64,000 nt of DNA from Clostridiales bacterium (GCA_018372435.1 JAHAJA010000004.1:124001-188000); one strand, 5' to 3'; counted from the stretch's first letter, positions 9,213 through 19,509 are shown. Numbers and translations are program-made. The notes: generated from the sequence alone by a model not told the origin.

Positions 9213-9908
9213 ATGCAACATATTTTAATTGCCGATGATAATAATGATATAACGGATATTCTATCTACATATGCACAAAAGGAAGGTTATGAACCAATTG
9301 TTGCAGCTGATGGAGTAGAAGCTTTGGAATTATTTCAAAAATATAATCCAGTTGCGGTTTTATTAGATGTAATGATGCCCAAGGAAGATGGTTATGAGGT
9401 ATGTAGAAAGATAAGAAGCAAATCAAACACACCGGTTATTCTAATTACTGCAAGGGGAGAAGATTTCGAAAAAATTATGGGACTTGATATTGGAGCTGAT
9501 GATTATATCGTCAAACCATTTAGTCCAAGTGAGGTAATGGCAAGAGTTAGGGCAGTACTACGTAGAATGTCGAACTCCACTCAACCACAGAAATCAGAGA
9601 ACACGATTTCTATAAGTAATCTTGAAATCAATTTAGATGAGTATACTCTCTACATAGATAATAAGAAGATGTCATTAACTAAAAAAGAAATTGAGACGAT
9701 GTGGACTTTAGTAAGTAATCCGAATAAGGTATTTACTAGAGATAATCTATTGGATAGCTTGTGGGGATTTGACTATTTTGGTGATAGTCGTACAGTTGAT
9801 TCCCATATTAAAAGACTGCGCGCAAAATTAGATAAAGTAGAACACTCAGATTGGACGATTAAGACAATTTGGGGAGTTGGATACAAATTCGAAATCGAGG
9901 AAGAATAA
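9213..9908 (+). CDS. OmpR/PhoB-family response regulator
   Basis: 231 residues. The receiver domain spans 1-118, with the phospho-acceptor Asp in VLLDVMMPKEDGYE and the conserved KPF lysine in DDYIVKPFSP. The winged-helix DNA-binding domain spans 130-230 (DSRTVDSHIKRLRAKL). The stop codon overlaps the ATG of the kinase (TAATG), so the two proteins are translationally coupled. Target genes are unknown. Confidence 0.92.
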   Translation: MQHILIADDNNDITDILSTYAQKEGYEPIVAADGVEALELFQKYNPVAVLLDVMMPKEDGYEVCRKIRSKSNTPVILITARGEDFEKIMGLDIGADDYIVKPFSPSEVMARVRAVLRRMSNSTQPQKSENTISISNLEINLDEYTLYIDNKKMSLTKKEIETMWTLVSNPNKVFTRDNLLDSLWGFDYFGDSRTVDSHIKRLRAKLDKVEHSDWTIKTIWGVGYKFEIEEE

Positions 9909-11440
9909 TGAACATTGTAGATAAAGATAATAATGTAAAGATATATAATAGAATATCATTTCGAGTTTATCTTTATTTTGCTATTATTATTTGTTTGTTC
10001 GCAGCAACACTAGGCATAATGTTTGTGCAATTAAGTAAGACAAACTCAAAGAATACGTATAGAGATCGATTACGAAGCAAAGGGGAAAGCATAGCAGGGA
10101 TTCTCAATGATTATATTGTATATGAGAATTATGAAGAATATCCGGCATTTTGGATGACATTGAAGAAGGTAGAGACATCGGAGATGGATATCTGGATTGT
10201 GAACAATGGTGATGAGAATAGCCCGATGAAAGAGCTTGCAGATACTGATTTATCCAACATGGATTTAAATTCAAGTATTAAATCAGTTTTACAGCAATCA
10301 CTAGCAGGTAACATAACAGATAAGGTTTACTATAGTGATATCTATAAAGAAACAGTAATGTCGGTCGGGGTACCAGTATATGATGGGAACAAAGAAATAG
10401 TAGGTACGGTGTTGTTGCATTCTCCAATTAGGGGGCAAACGGAATTAATAAAAAATAGTTTACGTATGATATTAATTAGTGCGGTGACTGCCTTATTCGT
10501 GTGTTTTATTGTTGCGGTTATATTCGCACGAAAGCTTACTAAGCCAATTTCAAAGATGCGTGTTACGGCACTTGGTCTTGCTGAAGGAGATTATTCTCTT
10601 AAGATTAATAGTAATCAACAGGATGAACTTGGTGATCTTGCAAGAATCTTCGATATTCTTTCAGAACGACTCGCTCAAAGTGAAGAGGAAAGAAAGAATC
10701 TCGAGCAGATGCGTATGGACTTCTTTGCAAATGTTTCACATGAACTTCGTACACCGATTACGGTTATTAGAGCTTATACAGAGATGTTAATTGATGGTAT
10801 TGTTACTGATGCTGATAAAGTAGCTTCCAATTATGAAAGAATGTTGAAAGAATGCAAGGGTATGGAACGATTAGTGGGTGATTTGTTACTTGTGTCAAAA
10901 TTACAGAATCCAGATTTTGCAGTTGAGAAAGAACCGATTAATCTAATTCAAATCTTTGATGACATTGTAAGGAATGCGACTGCTATTTGCTCAAAGAAGA
11001 ATATTACACTTAATATTAAAAAAGACAGTGAGTCGGTTATGATGTTAGGTGACTATGATCGATTGAGGCAGATGTTCATGGTTATTTTTGATAATGCGGT
11101 TAAATTCTCAAAAGAAAATTCAGACCTGTACATAAAAATAACTTGTATGGACACAATAAGAATATCAATTAAAGATGAAGGTGTTGGTATCTCGAAAGAG
11201 GAATTACCTTATATCTTTGAGAAATTTTATAAATCAAAGTTAAGACAGAATGCCAATGGATCGGGTCTTGGATTAGCAATTGCAAAACAAATAGCAATAA
11301 AGCATAATGGTAAAATTGATGTAATAAGTGAACTTGGAAAAGGAACAGAATTTATATTTACATTCGACCATATGGAGAATTCATATGAGCTAGAATTGGA
11401 AGATGAAGTAGCTGCTTCTTTATCGGATGATGACTGTTAA
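9908..11440 (+). CDS. Membrane sensor histidine kinase
   Basis: 510 residues from the ATG at 9908, chosen over an upstream reading because GAGGAAG precedes it and it overlaps the regulator stop. Transmembrane helices lie at about 18-40 and 190-212, enclosing an extracellular sensor of about 150 residues. HAMP follows (KLTKPISKMRVTALGLAEGDY). The phospho-histidine is in FFANVSHELRTPITVIRAY, and the ATPase has N-box DNAVKFSKEN and GSGLGLAIAKQIA. It pairs with the preceding regulator. The C-terminus is acidic. The signal sensed is not evident. Confidence 0.92.
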   Translation: MNIVDKDNNVKIYNRISFRVYLYFAIIICLFAATLGIMFVQLSKTNSKNTYRDRLRSKGESIAGILNDYIVYENYEEYPAFWMTLKKVETSEMDIWIVNNGDENSPMKELADTDLSNMDLNSSIKSVLQQSLAGNITDKVYYSDIYKETVMSVGVPVYDGNKEIVGTVLLHSPIRGQTELIKNSLRMILISAVTALFVCFIVAVIFARKLTKPISKMRVTALGLAEGDYSLKINSNQQDELGDLARIFDILSERLAQSEEERKNLEQMRMDFFANVSHELRTPITVIRAYTEMLIDGIVTDADKVASNYERMLKECKGMERLVGDLLLVSKLQNPDFAVEKEPINLIQIFDDIVRNATAICSKKNITLNIKKDSESVMMLGDYDRLRQMFMVIFDNAVKFSKENSDLYIKITCMDTIRISIKDEGVGISKEELPYIFEKFYKSKLRQNANGSGLGLAIAKQIAIKHNGKIDVISELGKGTEFIFTFDHMENSYELELEDEVAASLSDDDC

Positions 11441-11521
11441 TAGTACAAGCTGTTCATAAAAATCAGATTATTAGTTAAAATATGAAATTAGCAATATAAA
11501 TCAATAAATTAGTCTTTTATC

Positions 11522-11550
11522 TTGAAAAATCAATTCAGTAGAGGTATAAT
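11522..11550 (+). promoter_or_regulatory. Sigma-A promoter of the structured RNA
   Basis: TTGAAA at 11522-11527, 17-base spacer, perfect TATAAT at 11545-11550. There is no ORF directly downstream; the transcript would begin near 11557 and end at the hairpin at 11772-11795. Confidence 0.8.
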
Positions 11551-11556
11551 ATAAGA

Positions 11557-11800
11557 AATTAAAGAACAAATACAGGTAACTATTCCTGGAATGTGCGACA
11601 CTCTTGCTATTTTGAACCTACATTCATGAATAAGGGATACCAATATCTATGAGAATATGCCAGGCCATCGTTTGGAGTGGAAGGCAGACGCTTGTGTGAG
11701 GTAACCCACCTAGCTATAGCTAGGAGTCAAAATACAGGAAACGGCATTTTGGGGTAATTACACAAATGATTAAGGCAGCGTAAGCTGCCTTTTCTTGATA
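11557..11800 (+). ncRNA. Free-standing structured RNA, 6S-like (ssrS candidate)
   Basis: About 240 bases with its own promoter and intrinsic terminator and no coding potential. Long-range pairing is visible. TCCTGGAATG (11584-11593) pairs with CATTTTGGGG (11745-11754) by Watson-Crick and G-U pairs. TATTTTGA.CCT (11608-11619) pairs with AGG..TCAAAATA (11722-11734). An apical perfect palindrome, CCTAGCTATAGCTAGG, sits at 11709-11724. A rod closed by its ends with internal bulges is the plan of 6S RNA, which binds the housekeeping polymerase. The GAACCTACATT stretch also recalls clostridial 6S from memory. Other clostridial RNAs such as raiA RNA are alternatives. That it is an RNA gene is much surer than the family. 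Confidence 0.6.
11772..11795 (+). terminator. Intrinsic terminator of the structured RNA
   Basis: AAGGCAGC-GTAA-GCTGCCTT followed by TTCTT. Confidence 0.8.
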
Positions 11801-11942
11801 TATAGGATTCTATTACTATTTAGAGATGTGCGAAGTTTGAGTTGCATAAAATAAATTTCTTGACAATAAATATCAATTGAAATACCATAATATAGCATAA
11901 TATATGCTGATTATTAATTAATAGAAGGTGCAAAAGAATAGT

Positions 11943-12941
11943 ATGGATGAGAAAAGAATATTGTTATTTGATAATTTAAAAGGTTTTTTAATTTTTTTAG
12001 TTGTTATTGGTCATGTCATTGATTTAGCGGCATATCCATCAAATCTTACGCGGTTTATTTATTTCTGGATTTTTTATTTTCATATGCCATTGTTTATATT
12101 TATTATGGGATATTTTTCAAAAAATACAATCAAATGCAGACAACAAGTGTTTGAGCAGTTCTTTTTTCCGTATCTAGTATTAATTGCCTTGACCTTTATA
12201 CAAGTGAGATTCTTACTTCCAATGGGTGAGGATACTGTTTTACGTGTATTAACACCAAAGGGAAGTAGTTGGTTCTTATTAGCAATGTTGATATGGAAGT
12301 TTTTACTTCATGATTTGATTAAGATACGATATGTCCTCGTTTTTTCGCTAGCATTAGGGCTTTTGTCTGGTTTTAGTCATGAGTTTGGAAATGTGCTGGC
12401 ACTGGGAAGAATCTGTACCTTTACATTTTTTTATTTAGCTGGATATTATACGAAACAAGAACATATCATAAGAATTAGAAAAATACCTAAAATATTAGTG
12501 TTAGTAGTTGGATTACTTGTAAGTGGAGTGATCTATTATCTTGCTTGCATAAGAGAGATACCTGTAAACAATATACTTTTACGTTATCACTATAATGATA
12601 ATGATCAGATTCAAGACTTCCTTTATAGAGGAATCTACTATATAATAGCATGCATAATGATTGTAATATGTATCAATTTGATTTCAAATAAGAAATCGAT
12701 ATTAACAACAATTGGTCAAAGAACTTTAGTTATATATTTACTACACATGTTTATTGTGAGATGGATAGAAGCTTTCTGTGGTGATATAATGATATTGAAA
12801 CAGAATGCTTTATTGTATCTATTAGTTGTTATAGTAGCCTCCATAATTATTGTTGGAGTATTATCTACGAAATGGGTACAAAACCTATATAAACAATTCT
12901 TTGATTGGATAAATAGTGTATTCTTTCGATCAGTAGAATAA
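11943..12941 (+). CDS. Membrane acyltransferase, acyltransferase-3 family
   Basis: 332 residues with about ten hydrophobic helices and the family's opening FDNLKGFLIFLVVIGHVIDL, where the His is the presumed catalytic residue. The same family includes peptidoglycan and polysaccharide O-acetylases (OatA N-domain, Opg-like proteins). There is no extracytoplasmic SGNH domain, so it is the membrane-only form. The ATG at 11943 is preferred; GAAGGTG lies 12 bases before it, a rather long spacing, and a GTG at 11928 overlaps that site. The substrate cannot be told from sequence. It is followed by nadE after 27 bases. Confidence 0.8.
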   Translation: MDEKRILLFDNLKGFLIFLVVIGHVIDLAAYPSNLTRFIYFWIFYFHMPLFIFIMGYFSKNTIKCRQQVFEQFFFPYLVLIALTFIQVRFLLPMGEDTVLRVLTPKGSSWFLLAMLIWKFLLHDLIKIRYVLVFSLALGLLSGFSHEFGNVLALGRICTFTFFYLAGYYTKQEHIIRIRKIPKILVLVVGLLVSGVIYYLACIREIPVNNILLRYHYNDNDQIQDFLYRGIYYIIACIMIVICINLISNKKSILTTIGQRTLVIYLLHMFIVRWIEAFCGDIMILKQNALLYLLVVIVASIIIVGVLSTKWVQNLYKQFFDWINSVFFRSVE

Positions 12942-12968
12942 ATTGGGATATAATATTGGAGGCGTATT

Positions 12969-14924
12969 ATGAGACATGGATTTGTAAAAGTAGCAGCAGC
13001 CACACCAACGGTTAAGGTAGCTGATACAACATTTAATACAGAACAAATTATTGAACTAATTCATAAAGCGGCAAAAGAGGAAGTTCGAGTTATTGTATTT
13101 CCGGAATTATGTATCACAGGATATACATGTGGTGATCTATTCTTGCAGAATGCATTATTAACATCTGCCAAAGAATCACTAGTAAAGATTATACGAGCAA
13201 CCAAGAATTTGAATATGGTTGTAGTAGTTGGATTACCAGTAATGAAACTTGGTAATTTATATAATGTTGCAGCTGTAATTTTTGAAGATAAACTATTAGG
13301 AATAGTTCCAAAGGTAAATGTTCCAAACTATTCAGAATTCTATGAAGCTAGATACTTTGGAGTTGGAAACCAGAAGGTAGAATATGTAGATATTCTTGAT
13401 GAAAAGCATGTACCATTTGGAGCCAATCTTTTGTTCCGATGTATGGACATGCAGGATTTTGTGTTAGCTGCTGAGATTTGTGAAGATTTATGGGTGCCTA
13501 TTCCACCTTCTTCAAGACATGCCCTAGCAGGTGCAACAATGATTGCGAATACCTCTGCAAGTAATGAAACAACAGGAAAAGATCTCTATCGTAGGGATTT
13601 AGTTCGTGTACAATCGGCATCAACGATGAGTACGTATATCTATGCTAGTGCTGGCGAAGGCGAATCTACATCAGATGTAGTATTCTCAGGCCATAATATT
13701 ATTGCAGAGAATGGTACTATCTTAAAAGAAGCACCACGTTTTACCAATGATGTAACCATAACAGAAGTAGATATACAGAAGATAGTAAGTGAGAGAAGAA
13801 GAATGTCGACATTCTGTACAAGCAGTGATGAAAACTATACTTTTGTAGATTTCACATTCTCAGATCATATGCACCAGGGTCTTTTAGAAACTTCATTAAC
13901 TCGTAAGTTTGATAAGACACCTTTTGTTCCGAGCAATAAGGATAGTTGTAATAAACGTTGTGAAGAAATCCTTAATATTCAAGCACTAGGTTTGAAGAAG
14001 CGCCTTATTCATATCGGATGTAAGCATGCGGTCCTGGGGATATCTGGGGGACTTGACTCCACATTAGCATTGTTAGTTATAGCGAAAGCATATGATATGA
14101 TGGGCTTAGAACGAAGTAACATTATAGCGGTAACCATGCCTTGTTTTGGAACAACTGACCGTACGTATAACAACGCAGTTTCATTAACGAAAAAATTAGG
14201 TGCTACGTTAAAAGAAATACCGATTAAAGAAACGGTTCTACTACATCTGCGTGATATAGGTCATGATGTGAACGTACATGATATTACGTATGAGAATGCG
14301 CAAGCAAGAGAACGTACACAGATCTTAATGAATGTTGCTAACCAGGTTGGTGGTATCGTAATAGGAACCGGGGATATGTCAGAACTTGCACTTGGTTGGG
14401 CTACGTTTAATGGGGATCATATGTCTATGTATGGAGTAAACAGTTCTGTACCTAAGACATTGGTTCGTTACCTTGTGGATTACTATGCAGAGACGTTAGA
14501 AGATACTGATTTAAAAGACATCTTACTTGATGTACTAGACACGCCAGTAAGTCCAGAATTATTACCTCCTAAAGATGGTGAGATTTCACAAAAGACGGAA
14601 GATCTAGTTGGACCATATGAATTACATGATTTCTTCATGTATTATGTATTGAGATTTGGTTTTACACCAAGCAAAATCTTTCGTATCGCTCGCATCGCTT
14701 TTTCAGGTGAATATGATGATTCTGTTATCTATAAGTGGTTAAATACGTTCTATCGTAGATTCTTCTCACAACAGTTTAAGAGAAATTGTCTACCTGATGG
14801 ACCTAAGGTTGGTAGTGTTGCAGTATCACCAAGAGGAGATCTTCGTATGCCAAGTGATGCAAGTAGCGTAGTATGGCTGAAAGACTTAGAACAGATTAAG
14901 GGGGATTATGGTATTGCAATCTAA
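12969..14924 (+). CDS. nadE: Glutamine-dependent NAD+ synthetase
   Basis: 651 residues, the two-domain form. An N-terminal nitrilase-type glutaminase spans 1-300 (Glu in FPELCITGYTCGDLF, Cys in AAEICEDLWVPIP). The C-terminal NAD synthetase starts at about 340, with the P-loop GISGGLDSTLALLV and the motif GTGDMSELALGWATFNGDHM. It converts deamido-NAD to NAD using ammonia tunnelled from glutamine. A GGAGG site lies seven bases before the ATG. It may be cotranscribed with the acyltransferase upstream and the small gene downstream. Confidence 0.93.
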   Translation: MRHGFVKVAAATPTVKVADTTFNTEQIIELIHKAAKEEVRVIVFPELCITGYTCGDLFLQNALLTSAKESLVKIIRATKNLNMVVVVGLPVMKLGNLYNVAAVIFEDKLLGIVPKVNVPNYSEFYEARYFGVGNQKVEYVDILDEKHVPFGANLLFRCMDMQDFVLAAEICEDLWVPIPPSSRHALAGATMIANTSASNETTGKDLYRRDLVRVQSASTMSTYIYASAGEGESTSDVVFSGHNIIAENGTILKEAPRFTNDVTITEVDIQKIVSERRRMSTFCTSSDENYTFVDFTFSDHMHQGLLETSLTRKFDKTPFVPSNKDSCNKRCEEILNIQALGLKKRLIHIGCKHAVLGISGGLDSTLALLVIAKAYDMMGLERSNIIAVTMPCFGTTDRTYNNAVSLTKKLGATLKEIPIKETVLLHLRDIGHDVNVHDITYENAQARERTQILMNVANQVGGIVIGTGDMSELALGWATFNGDHMSMYGVNSSVPKTLVRYLVDYYAETLEDTDLKDILLDVLDTPVSPELLPPKDGEISQKTEDLVGPYELHDFFMYYVLRFGFTPSKIFRIARIAFSGEYDDSVIYKWLNTFYRRFFSQQFKRNCLPDGPKVGSVAVSPRGDLRMPSDASSVVWLKDLEQIKGDYGIAI

Positions 14925-14992
14925 TTTGTTTTGGATTATGTTATAAATAGCAGTATATGAACAATAGTGTATTAACAGAGGAGAATATAAGT

Positions 14993-15268
14993 ATGGAATC
15001 ATATGATATTGAAGATTTTATAGAAGAAGTGAAGTTTCAGATGACAGAGTACGATGTGCTTGAAGAGAAAACAATCCTTGATTGGGAAAAGAAAGCACGT
15101 GCGTATATTATGAAACATGGGAATAATAAAAACATTGCCATTAAGTCGAAAGATGAAGTCTACATTAAAGTTTATGATGATGAGTTAATGGCGCAAATTG
15201 CGCTTGCGTATTACCGCGCATTCCGCGATAATGATTTAGACGGATATTGGAAGACATTCAAGTTATAA
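14993..15268 (+). CDS. Small conserved hypothetical protein
   Basis: 91 residues from the ATG at 14993, chosen because AGAGGAG lies eight bases upstream; an in-frame ATG at 14957 lacks such a site. It is acidic and predicted mostly helical, with no signal peptide, cysteine motif or membrane segment. The second half reads VYIKVYDDELMAQIALAYYR and may form a small alpha/beta domain. I do not recognise the family. It sits 68 bases after nadE and before a terminator, so it may share that transcript. Confidence 0.65.
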   Translation: MESYDIEDFIEEVKFQMTEYDVLEEKTILDWEKKARAYIMKHGNNKNIAIKSKDEVYIKVYDDELMAQIALAYYRAFRDNDLDGYWKTFKL

Positions 15269-15302
15269 AGTTTCGCAAATGCCTATATACATCAGATAAA
15301 AG

Positions 15303-15356
15303 AAGGGATATTGTAGCCTAGTTAATTGGATTGAACTAGTTTACAATATCCCTAAA
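15303..15356. terminator. Hairpin terminator between convergent genes
   Basis: GGGATATTGTA near 15304 pairs with TACAATATCCC ending near 15351, with CTAGTT/AACTAG inside; AATCTTTTT follows. Confidence 0.65.
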
Positions 15357-15390
15357 TCTTTTTATGTAGGTATTACCGTTTCAATATAGG

Positions 15391-15825
15391 TTATTTTTTT
15401 TCTGCCTTTTCTAGGGTTGCTTTTACTGCATCAAGTAGAATGGTTTGCGTATATTTACTGTTTTCGGATAATTTAACGGAATCAATATCTCCTGTATTAC
15501 ATAGTTGGGATTCAATATCATCAAGAGATGGTTTGAGTAAAGGATACATTGTAGTTACCGTTTCATTAAGATTTGTTATACTAACTGAATTAATGTGGCT
15601 TTCATCGACAACAACTTCTATATTTAGTGAAGTCTCTCCTATCGTTAATTCAGATGTCCATACTCCTGCTGTATATTTCGCTGATTCTTTAACATCAGGA
15701 TCCTTCTTCTTGTCTGGTAGAAACATAAAGATGAGAAGTAATATAAGAAGAATACCGAGGCCAGCAAATATTGCTGTGTAAATTATTTCTTTAAGTTGTA
15801 TAATTACAATCTTAGTTTTTGACAT
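15391..15825 (-). CDS. Membrane-anchored protein of unknown function
   Basis: 144 residues. One N-terminal transmembrane helix (about 14-36, FAGLGILLILLLIFMFL) is followed by a basic/acidic linker (PDKKKDPDVKES) and an extracytoplasmic domain of about 95 residues beginning YTAGVWTSELTIGETSLNI. That opening resembles the repeat edge of FMN-binding-type extracellular domains, but no FMN-linking threonine motif can be identified, so no function is assigned. GGAGG precedes the ATG. It is divergent from addB, 183 bases away. Confidence 0.6.
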   Translation of the reverse strand: MSKTKIVIIQLKEIIYTAIFAGLGILLILLLIFMFLPDKKKDPDVKESAKYTAGVWTSELTIGETSLNIEVVVDESHINSVSITNLNETVTTMYPLLKPSLDDIESQLCNTGDIDSVKLSENSKYTQTILLDAVKATLEKAEKK

Positions 15826-16008
15826 CTTTTATCCTCCATAAGTTTCGTTATTATAGTATATTGTATTACGGCTGTATTTATGATAAAAAATGGAACATTT
15901 CTTGAATCCTTTTTGATTAGCTTAAGGATAGGAAAAGACTGAGGGTAGACGTTTTATACTATTTGATGTACCATTGTTTGTAGGAAAGTATTTAAGGAGG
16001 AGGCTTAT

Positions 16009-19000
16009 ATGTCGTTACAACTTATATTAGGAAGTTCGGGAACGGGCAAATCTCATCGATTGTACCAAGAGATTATTAACGATTCAATTCATAATCCAGA
16101 GACGAATTATCTGGTCGTAGTTCCTGAGCAGTTTACGATGCAGACACAACGAGATATGGTTGCAGCACATCCGAACCATGGGATTATGAATATAGATATT
16201 CTTAGTTTTATGCGTCTTGCTTACCGCGTGTTTGATGAATTAGGTGGACATGATAAGGTAGTCCTTGAAGACACTGGTAAAAGCATGATTTTAAGAAAAG
16301 TGGTAGAGAACAAGAGTGAAGAATTGAATATCTTTAAGAGTAATGTTAGAAAACAAGGCTTTATCGGTGAGTTAAAGTCCATGCTTTCAGAGATTTATCA
16401 GTATAGTATCAGTTCGGATCAATTAGAAAAGACAATAGAGCAAGTGGCAAAGCGCCCAATGCTTCAGAATAAATTACAAGATATCCTTACGGTATATCAA
16501 GGATTTCGTGAGTATATAGAAGAAAAATACATCACAACAGAAGAGATTCTTGATGTGTTATATGAAAAGGTGGAGAACTCCAAGTTTGTACGTGATAGTG
16601 TAATCTGCCTAGATGGTTTTACGGGATTTACTCCTTCTCAGACGAAACTTCTTACTAAGCTTATAAGGTTATGCAAGAAGGTCTATATTACTGTAACAAT
16701 AGATGAGAGAGAACAAACAGTAGCAGATGCAGAATACCAACTGTTTCATCTGAGTAAGAGGACAATTGCGTCATTACAAGAGATTGCCATAAGTGAGCAG
16801 GTTCCTATCGATAAAGCAATTTGGATGGAAGGCGTTGGCGCGAATAAAGTGCCGTATCGTTTTCTAGAGAGTCCGGGTTTGGCGGCTCTTGAGAAGAATC
16901 TATTCAGATATCCTCGTGTTTCTTATAAGGAAGAGGTAAAGGATATTAGTATCCATGTTGCGAAGAATCCTGCGGAGGAAGTCGCATTTACAATTGTACA
17001 GATTAAGAAGCTTATTAGAGAAGAAGGATATCGTTATAAGGATATTGCAGTTGTTAGTGGTGATATCGGTACGTATGGAAGAATTATAGAGAACGATTAC
17101 GAGCAAGAAGGAATTCCATTCTTCATTGATAACAAGAAAGGAATTATTGGTAACCCTGCTGCCCAGCTGATTCGTAGTGTGCTAGATGTTATACAAAGAG
17201 ACTTTAGTTATGAAACTATGTTTCGTTATCTTCGATGTGAATTAGTTGATATAGCTAAAGAAGAAGTGGATAACTTAGAAAATTATGCGCTTGCTATGGG
17301 GATAAGAGGTTTCAATTTATGGAATAAGGATTGGGACCGTTCTTATAAATCTAGAAGTAAGATTGATTTTATTCGCTTGAATGAAGCTAGAAAAAAGGCT
17401 ATCGCAGGCCTTAAGCAGTTGCGAACAGTAATTAAAAATAAAGAGTCAAGTGTAAGAGAGATCAGTACAGCAATCTGTAGCTTCTTAATAGAGAAGCAGG
17501 TTGCGGCAAAATTAACGGAGTATACAGCTAGATTTGAAGCCATCGGTAAATTAAGCCTTGCCAAAGAATATAAGCAAGTGTATCGTATGATTCTTGGTCT
17601 TTTCGACAAGATGGTAGAACTTCTTGGCGACGAGGTAATACCACTTGATGAATACAGTAAGTTACTGGATACTGGATTTGAGGAAATCAAGGTGGGAATT
17701 ATTCCACCAAGCATCGACCAAATTGTAGTGGGTGATATTGAGAGAACCAGATTAAAGGATATCAAAGCATTGTTTTTCTTAGGTGTTAACGATGGATTGA
17801 TTCCTAAGTCTTCGGATAGTGGTGGACTGATCTCTGATATGGAAAGAGAAGTTCTATTGCAACATGAAGTGGAGTTAGCACCAACCAAACGCCAGAAGAC
17901 CTTTACAGAACAGTTCTATCTCTATCTGAATCTAACAAAACCTAGGAAGCATCTATATGTAACCTACAGTAAGGTAGGTATGGACGGTAAGGCGAAGAAA
18001 GCTTCTTACCTGATTGGTAAGCTAAAGCAAATCTTTCCTAAGTTACAGGTTCAGGATTGTGATAATCTAAAAGACGATCTTGCGTATATCTTAGCTACAA
18101 GACAAGGCATTCAATATGTTACCGAACAGATTCGTGAGTTCTGTGATACAAATCAAGCATTACCAGATGCGGAAGGGGACAGTAATAGAGGGGCTTTGAA
18201 CATCGGAACTGACACATTCAAAGAACTCTATAGTTGGTATTGTAGTGATGAGGAGCGACGCAAAGTATTAGATACCATCGTAGAAGGGGCCTTCTATGAA
18301 GCTGAGGAGAATTCTTTACCGAAAGCAGTGGCAAGAGCACTATATGGTAATGAACTGTCTGGAAGTGTAACAAGGTTAGAGAAATATGCAGCCTGTGCAT
18401 TCGCTCATTTTGTTAGTTACGGACTTGGATTATTAGAACGTCAGGAATATCGCTTGGCCGTTCCTGACATCGGAAATATATTTCACAAGGCAATCGATCT
18501 CTTCTCTAAGAAGGTGAAGAATAGTGAATATGAGTGGTATTCCATACCGGATGAAGTGAGGGAGCAATTTACCAAGGAGGCTGTTGAAGAAGCGGCAGTT
18601 GACTATGGAAATCAAGTTATCTTAAGTAGCAAGCGTAATGCTTATATGTTAGAGCGTGTGATGAGAATTACGAAGCGTACCATATGGGCACTATGTACCC
18701 AAGTAAGAAAGGGTAAATTCGAACCAGAAGCCTTCGAATTACAATTCTCCTTCCTTGATAATCTTGATACGGTAAATGTAGAACTAGAAAAAGATGCAAG
18801 AATTCAATTACAAGGACGGATTGACCGTGTAGATGTATACGAAGAACCAGAGAAGAATCGGTTATTAGTTAAGGTAATAGACTATAAATCAGGACATAGC
18901 GCACTTGATATGGGACAAATCTTCTATGGTTTACAATTACAGTTGGTTGTTTATCTAAGCGCAAGTATGGAATTGCAACAGAAGAAGAATCCAGACCATA

Positions 19001-19509
19001 AAATCGAACCAGCTGGTGTATTCTATTACAACATCGATGATCCAATCGTTGATAAGACAAGTGATGTGGAAGCGGCAATACTTAAGGAACTTAGAATGAA
19101 TGGTCTTGTTAATGACGACATGCATGTAAGTAAATATCTTGACACCTCCTTCATGGATGCAGAGGGGAATATTAATGGTTCTGTAAAGTCCGATGTTGTA
19201 CCAATTGAGACAAACAAAGAAGGATATCCAACAAAACGTTCTTCAACCGCATCAAGTAGACAGTTCAAAGAGATGACGGAGTATGTAAACCATAAGATTG
19301 TTGAGATTGGAAGAGAAATCTTAGATGGACAGGCAGAGGTAAATCCTTATAAATTAGGAGATCGTACAGCTTGTGATTATTGTGCCTTCCAAGGAATCTG
19401 TGGATTTGATGTGAAGTTACCAGGCAACCGTTATCATCAATTGAAGAAGTTAGAGAAAGAAGATGTATTTGCTAAGATGGAATGTGTGTTTACAAAGGAG
19501 GTGGAATAG
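16009..19509 (+). CDS. addB: ATP-dependent helicase/nuclease subunit B
   Basis: 1166 residues, the usual AddB length. The N-terminal Walker A is LGSSGTGKSHR (about 7-17), with PEQFTMQTQRDM nearby. The C-terminal RecB-type nuclease motif is VKVIDYKSGHSALDMG (about 955-970). The last cysteines of the iron-sulfur cluster are in TACDYCAFQGICGF (about 1123-1136), with the first in EKYAACAFAHF (about 792). With AddA it resects double-strand breaks to a Chi-like site for RecA loading. Its stop codon abuts the addA ATG with no gap. GGAGGAGG lies upstream of the ATG. Confidence 0.96.
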   Translation: MSLQLILGSSGTGKSHRLYQEIINDSIHNPETNYLVVVPEQFTMQTQRDMVAAHPNHGIMNIDILSFMRLAYRVFDELGGHDKVVLEDTGKSMILRKVVENKSEELNIFKSNVRKQGFIGELKSMLSEIYQYSISSDQLEKTIEQVAKRPMLQNKLQDILTVYQGFREYIEEKYITTEEILDVLYEKVENSKFVRDSVICLDGFTGFTPSQTKLLTKLIRLCKKVYITVTIDEREQTVADAEYQLFHLSKRTIASLQEIAISEQVPIDKAIWMEGVGANKVPYRFLESPGLAALEKNLFRYPRVSYKEEVKDISIHVAKNPAEEVAFTIVQIKKLIREEGYRYKDIAVVSGDIGTYGRIIENDYEQEGIPFFIDNKKGIIGNPAAQLIRSVLDVIQRDFSYETMFRYLRCELVDIAKEEVDNLENYALAMGIRGFNLWNKDWDRSYKSRSKIDFIRLNEARKKAIAGLKQLRTVIKNKESSVREISTAICSFLIEKQVAAKLTEYTARFEAIGKLSLAKEYKQVYRMILGLFDKMVELLGDEVIPLDEYSKLLDTGFEEIKVGIIPPSIDQIVVGDIERTRLKDIKALFFLGVNDGLIPKSSDSGGLISDMEREVLLQHEVELAPTKRQKTFTEQFYLYLNLTKPRKHLYVTYSKVGMDGKAKKASYLIGKLKQIFPKLQVQDCDNLKDDLAYILATRQGIQYVTEQIREFCDTNQALPDAEGDSNRGALNIGTDTFKELYSWYCSDEERRKVLDTIVEGAFYEAEENSLPKAVARALYGNELSGSVTRLEKYAACAFAHFVSYGLGLLERQEYRLAVPDIGNIFHKAIDLFSKKVKNSEYEWYSIPDEVREQFTKEAVEEAAVDYGNQVILSSKRNAYMLERVMRITKRTIWALCTQVRKGKFEPEAFELQFSFLDNLDTVNVELEKDARIQLQGRIDRVDVYEEPEKNRLLVKVIDYKSGHSALDMGQIFYGLQLQLVVYLSASMELQQKKNPDHKIEPAGVFYYNIDDPIVDKTSDVEAAILKELRMNGLVNDDMHVSKYLDTSFMDAEGNINGSVKSDVVPIETNKEGYPTKRSSTASSRQFKEMTEYVNHKIVEIGREILDGQAEVNPYKLGDRTACDYCAFQGICGFDVKLPGNRYHQLKKLEKEDVFAKMECVFTKEVE

